Virus record (IMG/VR): IMGVR_UViG_3300025070_000205
Coordinates: 1 to 25,462 of that record
Strand: one strand, 5' to 3'
DNA length: 25,462 nucleotides
Origin: a virus
Part shown: piece by piece, positions 13,085 to 21,359 of the stretch
How the letters are laid out: each line of letters starts with the position of its first letter
How positions within the stretch are numbered: position 1 is the first letter of the stretch
Notes under the pieces: generated by a model
The model's database searches: none
What the model was told of the DNA's origin: nothing
What the model saw: only the letters and a program-made list of their open reading frames with translations
Program-made: the position numbers and the translations under genes

Positions 13085-13259
13085 AAAGTTGCTTACCTTG
13101 CCCGAAGCACACAAGGCGTGGGAACGCTTTTGGAGCAATACTCGAATTCTCGGATTCACCGAGGACGAGCATGGGGAGAAGCAAGCTATTCGCACGGACG
13201 TCCAACGAATCATGCCTGAGAACTACGGGAGTTTGAATTTTACGAACAGGAAGAAATGA
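13056..13259 (+). CDS. hypothetical basic protein
   Basis: 67 aa with a basic start (MTKPKKRKSEK) and a helical middle (LPEAHKAWERFWSNTRILGF). Not recognised. The start lies 29 bases inside the preceding acidic peptide gene; the stop overlaps the next ATG by four bases. Confidence 0.55.
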   Translation: MTKPKKRKSEKLLTLPEAHKAWERFWSNTRILGFTEDEHGEKQAIRTDVQRIMPENYGSLNFTNRKK

Positions 13260-13432
13260 GTGAGGCCAGTAGACAGTGCATTCATGAGTTAAAAGCTTTG
13301 TTCCATAGGTGGGAAGAGGAGAGTGACTTGGAACAGGATGACATACTAGACTGTACTAAAGACGCTTTGAATGAGTATTACGATGAAGACGTCATTGAAT
13401 TCGAGTCTGAGATTGACGAGGAGGAGGAATGA
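13256..13432 (+). CDS. hypothetical acidic protein
   Basis: 58 aa (MSEASRQCIHELKALFHRW start, then a very acidic tail ending EIDEEEE). Starts with an ATGA overlap and ends with another, so translation is probably coupled along this run of genes. Confidence 0.55.
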   Translation: MSEASRQCIHELKALFHRWEEESDLEQDDILDCTKDALNEYYDEDVIEFESEIDEEEE

Positions 13433-13614
13433 ACGTTCACCAACCAACTAAGAAGATAAGCTCCTGGCCGCAAATGGTTGTGCGTTTGACCAAGGAGCGG
13501 GATGAATTGATCAAGGAGAACAAGGAACTCAGCAAGGAGAACTTGGAACTCAAGAGAAGATGTTCCGACCTATGGAGAGAACTTTCTGAGGAAAGGGCAA
13601 AGAGTGATTCGTGA
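13429..13614 (+). CDS. hypothetical coiled-coil protein
   Basis: 61 aa. Residues 18-56 (VRLTKERDELIKENKELSKENLELKRRCSDLWRELSEE) have regular heptads, a likely coiled coil. Could be a small oligomerising accessory protein; no family recognised. Confidence 0.6.
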   Translation: MNVHQPTKKISSWPQMVVRLTKERDELIKENKELSKENLELKRRCSDLWRELSEERAKSDS

Positions 13615-13849
13615 AATGTCCACCAGGATTCAACCCGATCTTTTGGAGAAAATACGGGCGAGCAATACCCATATCAGTTGCCGAGTTACCACGGTGCGAC
13701 TTGAAAAAGCTGGGTCCACCATGCTCGAAATTAAGCCCAGAGACGTTGGAACGGATACGGAGGGATGGACGGTTGGGCCGGAAGAAATCGCGGTCCAAAC
13801 GCTCGAAGAAGGGATTATCGTAGGCATGGAGATCCAAGCGAGGGAATGA
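13604..13849 (+). CDS. hypothetical protein (frame chosen over an overlapping alternative)
   Basis: 81 aa from GTG, or 77 aa from the ATG at 13616. It ends ...VGPEEIAVQTLEEGIIVGMEIQARE, and its TGA overlaps the next ATG, as for its neighbours. First-position G is frequent in this frame, as in the neighbouring genes. A second open frame (13611-13823, GTG start) covers the same bases and encodes a Cys/Arg-rich protein; see findings. Function unknown. Confidence 0.55.
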   Translation: MIREMSTRIQPDLLEKIRASNTHISCRVTTVRLEKAGSTMLEIKPRDVGTDTEGWTVGPEEIAVQTLEEGIIVGMEIQARE

Positions 13850-14313
13850 AGCTCACCCTCCAACCCGACGAAGTCCAGGTCTGTCAAATGATTGGCCGGA
13901 TGCGTACATTGATTGCCCGTGGAAACGGGGTGCGTGATGCGAAGATGGGCAACCAGGACGGAGCGGAAGCAGATGTGATGGGCATGATGGCGGAGTATGG
14001 ATTTGCCAAGCAGATGAATGTATTCCCTGATCTTGGACTTACTCCAAGGAGCGGATCTGCGGATGGGGTAATGGCGAGTGGCAAACGCTATGACATCAAA
14101 GCATCCAAGCACAAGACCGCCCGATTGCTTTCCACCCTCAAGGTAAACCCCGACGTGGATGTTTACGTCCTTTGCGTGGTCGATGGATCGACCCTCGACT
14201 TCAAGGGATGGGCATTCAAAGAGGAACTTATTCGCGAGGAGAACAAGACCGACTTGGGACATGGGGTAGGGTATGCGCTGACGCAGGACAAGCTTAGATG
14301 GTTCGATGCCTAA
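13846..14313 (+). CDS. probable PD-(D/E)XK-like nuclease next to terminase
   Basis: 155 aa. The order Glu50 (MMAEYG), Asp73 (GSADGV) and Asp83-x-Lys85 (RYDIKASKHK), with strands between (VYVLCVVDG after), fits a minimal restriction-endonuclease-like fold. I chose the ATG at 13846 because it overlaps the preceding stop; an in-frame upstream start at 13765 is shadowed by that gene. Its place directly before terL suggests a role in genome processing, but this is inference. Confidence 0.6.
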   Translation: MKLTLQPDEVQVCQMIGRMRTLIARGNGVRDAKMGNQDGAEADVMGMMAEYGFAKQMNVFPDLGLTPRSGSADGVMASGKRYDIKASKHKTARLLSTLKVNPDVDVYVLCVVDGSTLDFKGWAFKEELIREENKTDLGHGVGYALTQDKLRWFDA

Positions 14314-15991
14314 GATAACCTACACGGACGAAGTAAACGCTCACTTCGGAATCCCTTGGACGGATGACTTGAAGTACGACAAGGGCGAGCTTGTCTGTGC
14401 ATTAAGTCCCGAAGAGATAGATCGCTTGACCATAGAAGACCCGGAGCGAGCGCAAACCCTTACTCGTCTGTTAATGGATCAACCTGGTAGCGAGAAGGAA
14501 GACCCGATCCAATGGGGATGGACATTGCCCGGTTGGCGGCGCGTGATGGAACGATTCGACAAGGACAAGATCCATGTAATACTTGGAGGGAATCGCTCGT
14601 CCAAGTCTATTCTTTCAACCCGTATGCTTGTGCATTTGGCTCAGACTATCCCCGAAGCGGAGATTCGCTCGATGCATGTGACAGAAGAGCGATCAATTCA
14701 AGACTCGCAGAAAATGGTATGGGCTGCGCTTCCTGCTCGATACAAGAGATCGAAGAAGAAGGGACCGAATCATAGTCTTCAATATAATCAGAAGAACGGA
14801 TTCAATTCCGCAAAGGCAATCCTTCCACCTACCGACCCAACCGCAGAGCGTGGCTCAACGATATACTTCAATAATTATCGCCAGTACATGGCAGACCCGC
14901 AAATCTTCGAGGGATGGTCCGCTCATTGCATCCATCTTGAGGAAGAGGTTCCCAATAATATTTACGAAACGCTGTTGGGTCGAACGGTTGACTATCATGG
15001 TCGCTTGATTTTGTCGTTCACAACCCTTCAAGGTTTCACTCCACTGGTTGATAGTTTGCTCAAGGGTGCGGAAACCGTAAGGACGAGGTATAGTGAACTC
15101 TTGAAAAGGGAATTACCAGTTGAACAAATCTCTGCAAATTGGCCTGACTGCCGGATACACTTCCTATGGACCCAAGATAATCCATTCATTGACGGACAAG
15201 AATTGGTACGGACATATGCACGGCAATCCCAAGAAGTAAAGCTTGCTCGCCTGTACGGAATCCCGTCCAAGTCGTTCCAAGGCCGCTTCCCAAAATTTAA
15301 CCGCGAGTCCAATGTGATTGAGCATGAACAAATCCCATTCATCAAAGATCCGTCCATTGACGTCACCCGTTACTTCATTTGCGATCCGGGTGGTAGCAAG
15401 CCTTGGGTTGCCCTATGGGCGGGTGTCATGCGGGACGGTAGAATATTCATCTACCGCGAGTTCCCCGACAGCACGATGGGTGCTTGGGCATTACCCCATG
15501 TGAACGGAGCAGGAAAGAGCGTAGGCAAGCCTGGTCCCGGTCAGCGTCCACTCGGATGGGGTTATATTGATTACAAGAATCACTTCGAGGACTTGGAAGA
15601 CGGGGAGGACATATTTGAACGAATCGTTGACCCGCGAATGGGAGCGGCCACGGTGAGAACCAAAGAGGGTGAGTCGAATATTATCAATACCATGAGCAAC
15701 CTTGGGTTCGTATTCCGTGCCGCACCTGGAGTGGACATCGAGGCAGGGATTGCGAAAATTAACGATGCACTCAGTTGGGATGATACCGAACCCATGACGG
15801 TTGATAATACCCCAAAGCTATTCGTCAGCGACAGGTGTGACAATACGGTTAGTTCAATGATGGAATACTCAGGGCAGAGCAGGTCCGAACATTGGAAAGA
15901 CCAAATCGACTGTCTCCGTTATTTAATGGTGAGCGGGGCAGACCATATAAGCGAATCAAGCCTCCAAGCAACGGGTGGCGGAGGGTACTAA
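14306..15991 (+). CDS. terL: terminase large subunit
   Basis: 561 aa. ATP-driven DNA packaging motor and headful or cos nuclease. ATPase domain: Walker A GGNRSSKS (94-101), Walker B region HCIHLEEEVPN (208-217) and a coupling motif SFTTLQG (237-243). Nuclease domain: Asp360 in YFICDPGG, a second acidic position in GYIDYKNH, and the terminal WKDQIDCLRYLM. In the Walker A motif, Ser99 stands where Gly is usual (GxRSGKS). It overlaps the nuclease-like gene by eight bases. No small terminase is next to it; the minus-strand gene at 11531 is the candidate. Confidence 0.93.
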   Translation: MPKITYTDEVNAHFGIPWTDDLKYDKGELVCALSPEEIDRLTIEDPERAQTLTRLLMDQPGSEKEDPIQWGWTLPGWRRVMERFDKDKIHVILGGNRSSKSILSTRMLVHLAQTIPEAEIRSMHVTEERSIQDSQKMVWAALPARYKRSKKKGPNHSLQYNQKNGFNSAKAILPPTDPTAERGSTIYFNNYRQYMADPQIFEGWSAHCIHLEEEVPNNIYETLLGRTVDYHGRLILSFTTLQGFTPLVDSLLKGAETVRTRYSELLKRELPVEQISANWPDCRIHFLWTQDNPFIDGQELVRTYARQSQEVKLARLYGIPSKSFQGRFPKFNRESNVIEHEQIPFIKDPSIDVTRYFICDPGGSKPWVALWAGVMRDGRIFIYREFPDSTMGAWALPHVNGAGKSVGKPGPGQRPLGWGYIDYKNHFEDLEDGEDIFERIVDPRMGAATVRTKEGESNIINTMSNLGFVFRAAPGVDIEAGIAKINDALSWDDTEPMTVDNTPKLFVSDRCDNTVSSMMEYSGQSRSEHWKDQIDCLRYLMVSGADHISESSLQATGGGGY

Positions 15992-16012
15992 CTACACCAC
16001 ACTACGATTGCG

Positions 16013-16048
16013 TTGACCTGTAAGGCGTATTGCCTTACAATCTGTAAC
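16013..16048 (+). promoter_or_regulatory. late promoter with embedded inverted-repeat operator (portal operon)
   Basis: TTGACC (16013-16018), 17 bases, TACAAT (16036-16041). The spacer and the -10 hold a perfect inverted repeat TGTAAGG (16019-16025) / CCTTACA (16033-16039), and TGTAAC follows at 16043-16048. The same arrangement recurs at 19194 before the scaffold gene. The expected transcript start lies only a few bases before the portal ATG. Confidence 0.8.
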
Positions 16049-16051
16049 GCA

Positions 16052-18124
16052 ATGCTCAGTGCCGCAGATCCCGAACTTCTCTATGTATCCAAGAAGCCCG
16101 ATATTGCTTACTTGGCTCAGACCTATAAGGAAACACAGTCCGACTTGGGTGAGTGGTTAGACCGCAAGCAACGCGACTACGACGTAAGGAATTGCCAATG
16201 GGCGGGAAAGAGCGATGACTTTAAGAAGCACGCATCGCTAAGTTCCACCGGAGAAGTATTTCCTTGGGAGGGTGCCAGTGATAGCGAAATCCGCATGGCG
16301 GACGAGATAATCGGATGCAAGGTTTCGATGGTTATGAATGCGGTAAGGCGAGCGCATATCGTTGCTACCCCAACCGAATCGAACGACGTTGAGCGGGCAT
16401 CCGTCATAAGCAACTTCCTTCGTTGGCTCATCAATACCAAGATGACTGAGTTCTACTCTGAGATGGAACTTGCTATGAATCATCTCTTCGAGAAGGGGAT
16501 GACCGTTACTTACGCCTACTACGATCAGCAGGAACTGAAACAACAACAGACCATAAAGCTTGAGGAAATAGCCCAAGTTTTGCCAGCCATTGCGGAAGTC
16601 ATCCAGGACGGATCGATGGACGATGAGTTGAGTGAAACCCTCAAGGAACAATTCGGAGTATCCAAGACCAAGGGTAGGGCAATGCTCCGAGAACTACGCA
16701 AAGACGGTGAGACTACCGTTCCGGTTACACGCGAAGTGATTAGCCGCCCCAAGATCAAAGCACTTGCCCCTGACGAAGATGTGTTTTGGCCAAACTACAC
16801 GATTGATCCGCAAGAGGCTCCCTATGTCTTCCATGTTGTGAACATGACACCCGAACAGATTCGGGCAAAGATCAACACTGAGGGATGGGATAAGAACTTT
16901 GTCGAGCAGGTAGTTGACCTTGCGAACAATGCCGAGGCCGAGGACAACCTTTACAATATTCGCGAGCAAGACGAATTCGTTCACTCCGATGATCAGTATG
17001 TAAAAATCGTCTATTGCTACCAACGCCTTTTGGATGAGGACAATATTCCGGGTATCTACTGCACGATCTTTCATGCCAGTGTGACTGAGACATATGCAAA
17101 GCATCAATTAATGGACTACGCTCATGGCAAGTACCCGTTCACGGTTACAACGTGGGAGCGTACATCCAAGCGACTTTATTCGTCCCGTTCAATACCGACC
17201 ATTGCAGAACCCGATCAACAGGCATTAAAGGTAGAAGTAGACTCAGCAATAGACGCTCAGTCTTTGACTACGCTTCCACCAATTGAGCATCCTCTTGGAA
17301 GATCCCCAAGTCGGTTTGGACCGGGTGTAAGGCTCCCTTATCGTACTCCTGGTGAGGTTCGTTTTGCGGATACGCCACGTGGTTCAACGGTAAACGTCGA
17401 ACTCCGCAGGTATATCCAAGAACAGGTAAACCGATACTTCGGAAGGAACGGTCCTGGCGTTGATCCGGTTGAAGCGCAGATGAAGCAGCAGCATATCATC
17501 GACAAGGTATTCAGCCACCTCAGACAAGTCCTTGATCAAATCTTCAGCCTCTATCAACAGTACGGACCCGATGAGGAATTCTTTCGGGTTACGGGAATGC
17601 AGGACTTGCAGAAGTTCAGTAAAGGTAACCCCGGTGAACGCTTTGACTTTTCACTTCAATTCGATGCGGCTTCACAAGATCCCGCCCAAATGCTTGATCG
17701 TGTAAAAGCGATTGCCGAGCTAGGTGGAATGTTGGACAAGAACGGCACGCTTGATACCGAGAGGTTGCTTCAAATCGCAGTTGGACAGATCATGCCTGGT
17801 GCTGCGGAGAGCATAATGATTCCCAAAGAGACTGCATCACAGAAAGCAGTTGAGGAAGAGCGTCAAACTATTGCAGAGATCTATGCGGGAGTTCCGCCTA
17901 ACGTCCGTCCGAATGACGCTCACGAAATGAAACTCCAAGTATTTCAACAGTGGTTACAACAACCCGACGTCACTCAAAAGGTTCAACAAGATCCTGCCTT
18001 GCAAGAGCGTATTCAGAATTACCTGCAACAAAGACAGATGCAAGTAACTCAGAAACAGAATGCTCAGATTGGCAGACTCGGAGCCGCACCAACACAGTTT
18101 GGGGAAACCCCAAGCGCAGCATAG
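16052..18124 (+). CDS. portal (head-tail connector) protein
   Basis: 690 aa. Placed directly after terL and before scaffold and capsid, the standard site for the portal gene. It has the length of large podovirus-like portals and typical stretches: helical N-terminus, GEVFPWEGASDSEIRMADEII (about residues 67-87), the stem/wing region around FHVVNMTPEQIRA, and a Gln-rich C-terminal tail (QKVQQDPALQERIQNYLQQRQMQVTQKQ). A longer frame opens at a TTG at 16013, but that TTG is the -35 box of the promoter, so the ATG at 16052 is the start. It has no Shine-Dalgarno sequence. Confidence 0.85.
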   Translation: MLSAADPELLYVSKKPDIAYLAQTYKETQSDLGEWLDRKQRDYDVRNCQWAGKSDDFKKHASLSSTGEVFPWEGASDSEIRMADEIIGCKVSMVMNAVRRAHIVATPTESNDVERASVISNFLRWLINTKMTEFYSEMELAMNHLFEKGMTVTYAYYDQQELKQQQTIKLEEIAQVLPAIAEVIQDGSMDDELSETLKEQFGVSKTKGRAMLRELRKDGETTVPVTREVISRPKIKALAPDEDVFWPNYTIDPQEAPYVFHVVNMTPEQIRAKINTEGWDKNFVEQVVDLANNAEAEDNLYNIREQDEFVHSDDQYVKIVYCYQRLLDEDNIPGIYCTIFHASVTETYAKHQLMDYAHGKYPFTVTTWERTSKRLYSSRSIPTIAEPDQQALKVEVDSAIDAQSLTTLPPIEHPLGRSPSRFGPGVRLPYRTPGEVRFADTPRGSTVNVELRRYIQEQVNRYFGRNGPGVDPVEAQMKQQHIIDKVFSHLRQVLDQIFSLYQQYGPDEEFFRVTGMQDLQKFSKGNPGERFDFSLQFDAASQDPAQMLDRVKAIAELGGMLDKNGTLDTERLLQIAVGQIMPGAAESIMIPKETASQKAVEEERQTIAEIYAGVPPNVRPNDAHEMKLQVFQQWLQQPDVTQKVQQDPALQERIQNYLQQRQMQVTQKQNAQIGRLGAAPTQFGETPSAA

Positions 18125-18132
18125 GAAACATC

Positions 18133-18249
18133 ATGCCCTACGGTAAAGGTACATACGGATCGAAGGTTGGAAGACCTTCCAAGAAAGCAAAAGCAATGGC
18201 ACGGAAGAAGATGCCAGTGAAAAAGAAAAAGATGCTGAAGAGACGGTGA
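18133..18249 (+). CDS. small basic Gly/Lys-rich protein
   Basis: 38 aa: MPYGKGTYGSKVGRPSKK, then mostly Lys/Arg. Proteins beginning with this kind of 'GKGTYG...GRP' stretch occur next to portal genes in environmental phages. Probably a DNA-binding or packaged virion peptide; function unproven. The stop overlaps the next GTG. Confidence 0.55.
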   Translation: MPYGKGTYGSKVGRPSKKAKAMARKKMPVKKKKMLKRR

Positions 18250-18524
18250 GTGTTGAGTACCGTGGCGAAAGGTTCAGTGGGTATAACAAACCAAAGCGAA
18301 CCCCAAAGCATCCCAAGAAATCCCATGTCGTTCTGATCAAGGACAACGGCAAGGACCGTATGATTCGATTTGGCCAACAGGGTGCATCCACTGCGGGTAA
18401 ACCCAAAGCGGGTGAAGGGCAGACGATGAAGAAGAAACGAGCATCCTTCAAAGCTCGGCATTCCAAGAATATCGCTAAAGGTAAAACCTCGGCTGCCTAC
18501 TGGGCCAACAAGGTAAAGTGGTAA
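18246..18524 (+). CDS. basic phage protein of the RFGQQG...AAYWANKVKW type
   Basis: 92 aa with a GTG start overlapping the previous stop (GTGA). The stretches KHPKKSHVVLIKDNGKDRMIRFGQQG and FKARHSKNIAKGKTSAAYWANKVKW are characteristic of a small protein found in many aquatic phages, of unknown role. High Lys/Arg suggests nucleic-acid contact. Confidence 0.75.
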   Translation: MSVEYRGERFSGYNKPKRTPKHPKKSHVVLIKDNGKDRMIRFGQQGASTAGKPKAGEGQTMKKKRASFKARHSKNIAKGKTSAAYWANKVKW

Positions 18525-18525
18525 C

Positions 18526-18873
18526 ATGCCCAAGGACGCTTGCTATAAGAAGGTCAAGAGACGGGTAAAGGTATTCCCTTCCGCCCGTGCTTCCCAACAG
18601 ATTGCGAAGTGTCGCAAGTCCAAAGGCCAAGTAAAGAAGTCGGCCAAGGGTGCATCCTTAAAGCGTTGGAAGTCCGAGAAGTGGAAGGACACAAAGTCCG
18701 GTAAACCCTGCGGTCAGGGTGGAAAAAATGAATATTGCAGACCCACTAAACGAGTTTCATCCAAGACCCCGAAGACAAAATCCGAAATGAGTAAAAGCCA
18801 ACTGGCAAAGAAAAAGCGGGAGAAGTCGAAGGTGGGGATGGGTAGAAGAGTCAAACCCGTAAGGAGAAAATAA
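18526..18873 (+). CDS. DUF5872-like basic protein
   Basis: 115 aa. MPKDACYKKVKRRVKVFPSARASQQIAKCRK is the typical N-terminus of a phage family, followed by LKRWKSEKWKDTKSGKPCGQGGKNEYCRPTKRVS, a Cys-containing basic domain. It may bind DNA in the capsid; the family role is not known. It follows the previous gene by one base. Confidence 0.7.
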   Translation: MPKDACYKKVKRRVKVFPSARASQQIAKCRKSKGQVKKSAKGASLKRWKSEKWKDTKSGKPCGQGGKNEYCRPTKRVSSKTPKTKSEMSKSQLAKKKREKSKVGMGRRVKPVRRK

Positions 18874-18874
18874 C

Positions 18875-19114
18875 ATGCCCCGTAAGAAAAAAACCTACCA
18901 CGAAATTGACCCCGAAGAAGCGATCCAAGCATTGACCTTCTTAAAGGGTGAACCAAATTTTCTAAAGTACATCGAGATGCGTGAATCCATGCGTGAGGAT
19001 GTAATCCGTCAACTCCAGGTAAAAGAGGTAGTCGAGTGTACAAATCGCCACTACATGTTGTGCGGTAAACTCGAAGCAATCGACGAGGAACTTGATACCT
19101 TTTACCGACTTTAA
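18875..19114 (+). CDS. hypothetical protein, last gene of the portal operon
   Basis: 79 aa, not recognised. Basic start (MPRKKKTYHEI) then a helical, acidic body (EEAIQALTFLKGEPNFLKYIEMRESMREDVIRQLQ). A strong terminator follows 35 bases after its stop. Confidence 0.65.
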   Translation: MPRKKKTYHEIDPEEAIQALTFLKGEPNFLKYIEMRESMREDVIRQLQVKEVVECTNRHYMLCGKLEAIDEELDTFYRL

Positions 19115-19148
19115 CCTTTCAGTGCGAACATATGGGGATGTGTATGCG

Positions 19149-19185
19149 CCCCCTGCGAGTCCCGCCAACTTGCAGGGGGTTTTTT
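19149..19185 (+). terminator. rho-independent terminator of the portal operon
   Basis: CCCCCTGC (19149-19156) and GCAGGGGG (19172-19179) pair perfectly, with a further AGT/ACT pairing inside, followed by six T (19180-19185). Nine bases later the next promoter begins, so this marks a clean unit boundary. Confidence 0.92.
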
Positions 19186-19193
19186 GTTTTGAA

Positions 19194-19229
19194 TTGTCCT
19201 GTAAGGTAATGTGCCTTACAATTTGTAAC
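19194..19229 (+). promoter_or_regulatory. late promoter with embedded inverted-repeat operator (scaffold-capsid operon)
   Basis: TTGTCC (19194-19199), 17 bases, TACAAT (19217-19222). The inverted repeat TGTAAGG (19200-19206) / CCTTACA (19214-19220) and a trailing TGTAAC (19224-19229) match the promoter at 16013 in sequence and spacing; only the 7-base loop and two other positions differ. Confidence 0.85.
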
Positions 19230-19251
19230 AGCGAAAAAAGCGCTACTAAAC

Positions 19252-20340
19252 ATGACAGTCGAATCAATCGAAGCCGAAGTCGCTACCTCTGAACCTGCTG
19301 AGAGTAGTGTAACGCCCGATCCGGGGAATCTAACAATGGCCGAGTATGCGAGCAATTTGCTCAAAGCTCAGTCCGAGGAGGAGCAACCCGAATCACCCGA
19401 AGAGGAAACAGAACCTTCTGATCTAGCTGAAGAGTCTGAAGAACCGGAGGAGACACAGTCTACTGAGGAACCGGAAGAATCGGATCAAACCGAAGCCGCC
19501 GAACCGAATACTGTTCTTTCTAAGTTTAATATAGACCTGGACTCATTGTCCGAAGAAGAAACCAAGGAACTCGCAAAGTCGCTTTCCCTGAGTGCAGTCA
19601 AACGCTTTGGCGATTTGACCGCACAAAAGAAAGCACTGGCACTGGAGAATGCCGAGCTACAAGCGCAAGCCCAAGCAAAGCCCGAACCTGTCAACGAGAG
19701 TCCTTCGTTCATGAAGGATAATGCACTGCATAACGTTAACGACGTCCAAGCACTCACCAAAGAAGTCGAGAACCTAACCACGCTCATCGAATGGGCCGAA
19801 GAAGGGTTGGAGAACGAGGTTGAGTACGACGATGCCGGAAACGAGTACGTAGCCAAGGATGGGGACAAAACCTATACCAAAGCCGACCTTCGTAGGATTA
19901 GGGCAAACGCCCGTAAGGTTTTACGAAAGGATGCACCCGCGAGACAGAAGTGGATCGAGGAGCGTACGCAAAGTGACCAACACGCAATCCAAACATTCGA
20001 CTTCCTTAGTGATGGAGAATCTGAGGATTACAAGTTGTTCATGCAGGTGAAGAGCAACCCACTCTATCAACCACTAGTCGAGCATTTGCCCAACGGCAAC
20101 TTTGCGGTCGGACTAATGATTGAGGGAATGAAAGCACTCCAAGCACGCCAGGTCAATACGAGCAAACCGAAACCAAAGCCCAAGGCTCCCGTAGCTTCAG
20201 TCGAAGCAGGAAGCGCCAAGCCAAGGACGGAGAACTCGCAACGAAAGAAAGCATTGGAATCGGCCAAGGCAAAATTTGATAAGTCCGGGGACATGGGAGA
20301 CTACCAACACTATCTTAAACTCAAGCGGGCAACCGCATAA
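19252..20340 (+). CDS. scaffolding protein
   Basis: 362 aa. Highly acidic, low-complexity N-terminal third (Glu/Pro/Ser-rich, about residues 38-85), a central Ala/Gln/Glu-rich helical region and a basic C-terminus (KPKPKPKAPV about 305-315, then KRATA end). This charge layout, and the position directly before the major capsid gene, fit a phage scaffold that binds the coat through a basic C-terminal region. The gene follows its own promoter by 22 bases and has no Shine-Dalgarno sequence. Confidence 0.75.
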   Translation: MTVESIEAEVATSEPAESSVTPDPGNLTMAEYASNLLKAQSEEEQPESPEEETEPSDLAEESEEPEETQSTEEPEESDQTEAAEPNTVLSKFNIDLDSLSEEETKELAKSLSLSAVKRFGDLTAQKKALALENAELQAQAQAKPEPVNESPSFMKDNALHNVNDVQALTKEVENLTTLIEWAEEGLENEVEYDDAGNEYVAKDGDKTYTKADLRRIRANARKVLRKDAPARQKWIEERTQSDQHAIQTFDFLSDGESEDYKLFMQVKSNPLYQPLVEHLPNGNFAVGLMIEGMKALQARQVNTSKPKPKPKAPVASVEAGSAKPRTENSQRKKALESAKAKFDKSGDMGDYQHYLKLKRATA

Positions 20341-20367
20341 TTTAAAAATTCAAGGAGGATACATTAG

Positions 20368-21333
20368 ATGGCATCAAGTACATCATATAACACTGCTGGC
20401 AATAAAGAGCAGATTTTAGACATTATCACCGTGTTAGAACCGGAGGCTAGCCCCCTGGTCAGCATGATGAAAAAGGGTAACGCAACTAGCACATTCGTCG
20501 AATGGCAAGCAGACAAACTCAGCACGCCTGACTTTTCGGGAGTGAATGAAGGCGAGGACGTAAGTTCTTTTAAGAATCAAGCCGAGGATCGCGCTAGACT
20601 TGGAAATTATGTCCAAAAGTTTCGCGACACCTTTCAGGTTTCCGACATTCAGCAACTCGTTGACACCGCCGGAGTCGCATCCGAATTCGCCAATGCCGAG
20701 TCCAAAGCTGTTCGCAACGTTAAGCGTTCAATCGAAAGTGCATTTTGCTCCGCTCAAGACCGTCAGGCCGAAGCCGGAAGTGGCACGCCTTACAAGACTC
20801 GCGGATTGCTCAAGTGGCTTGGATCGGGTGGTCAACCTTCCGACATACCTGCCGCTTACCAAAGCGTTGCCAACGACACCACGGGAACCCAGACCGAAGC
20901 TACCTTCAACAGCGTTCTTCAAGAACTCTACGAAGCCAACGGAATGCCTGGTGGTCAACTTACCTTAATTGCAGGTCCAAGCCTCAAGCAAGAGATCTCG
21001 AACTTCTCTCGTCAGCTTGCCGCAGCCAATGGCACTTACGTTGTCAACCAGGATGCCGATTCTCGCAAGATCACGCTTACCGTGAACCTCTACGAAGGTG
21101 ACTTTGGTAACGTTGCAATCGTGCCTTCGCTTTTTGTGAATCGCACAAGCGGATCGGACACCATCGACGCTGATGCCGGACTTCTCGTTGATCCCGAATA
21201 CGTCGGAATGCACTCGCTCAAAGCCGAGTCTGCCACCGAGTTGGAAGATCAAGGCGGAGGTCGCAGAGGTTTCGTAGACGTAATTTGCGGATTGGCATGT
21301 TACTCGCCTAAAGCCCATGGCTTTTTTAATTGA
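20368..21333 (+). CDS. major capsid protein, SU10/DUF5309-like (HK97 fold)
   Basis: 321 aa. It starts MASSTSYNTAGNKEQILDIITVLEPEASPLVSMMKKGNATSTFVEWQADKL, the characteristic N-terminal stretch of SU10-like capsid proteins, followed by the long helix region (AESKAVRNVKRSIESAFC) and a beta-rich C-terminal half. A strong Shine-Dalgarno sequence (AGGAGG) precedes the ATG, unlike most genes in this window; high expression is expected. It lies 27 bases after the scaffold gene. Confidence 0.85.
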   Translation: MASSTSYNTAGNKEQILDIITVLEPEASPLVSMMKKGNATSTFVEWQADKLSTPDFSGVNEGEDVSSFKNQAEDRARLGNYVQKFRDTFQVSDIQQLVDTAGVASEFANAESKAVRNVKRSIESAFCSAQDRQAEAGSGTPYKTRGLLKWLGSGGQPSDIPAAYQSVANDTTGTQTEATFNSVLQELYEANGMPGGQLTLIAGPSLKQEISNFSRQLAAANGTYVVNQDADSRKITLTVNLYEGDFGNVAIVPSLFVNRTSGSDTIDADAGLLVDPEYVGMHSLKAESATELEDQGGGRRGFVDVICGLACYSPKAHGFFN

Positions 21334-21359
21334 TAATCAATAACTAAGGAGATTTAGAC

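Noticed and set aside
13611-13823. Cys/Arg-rich 70-aa protein from GTG
   Set aside because: Overlaps a frame with more gene-like base usage and better coupling; kept as a finding but not annotated.
16013-16051. N-terminal extension of the portal gene from a TTG start
   Set aside because: The TTG is the -35 box of a promoter and the extension is read from the inverted repeat, so the ATG at 16052 is preferred.
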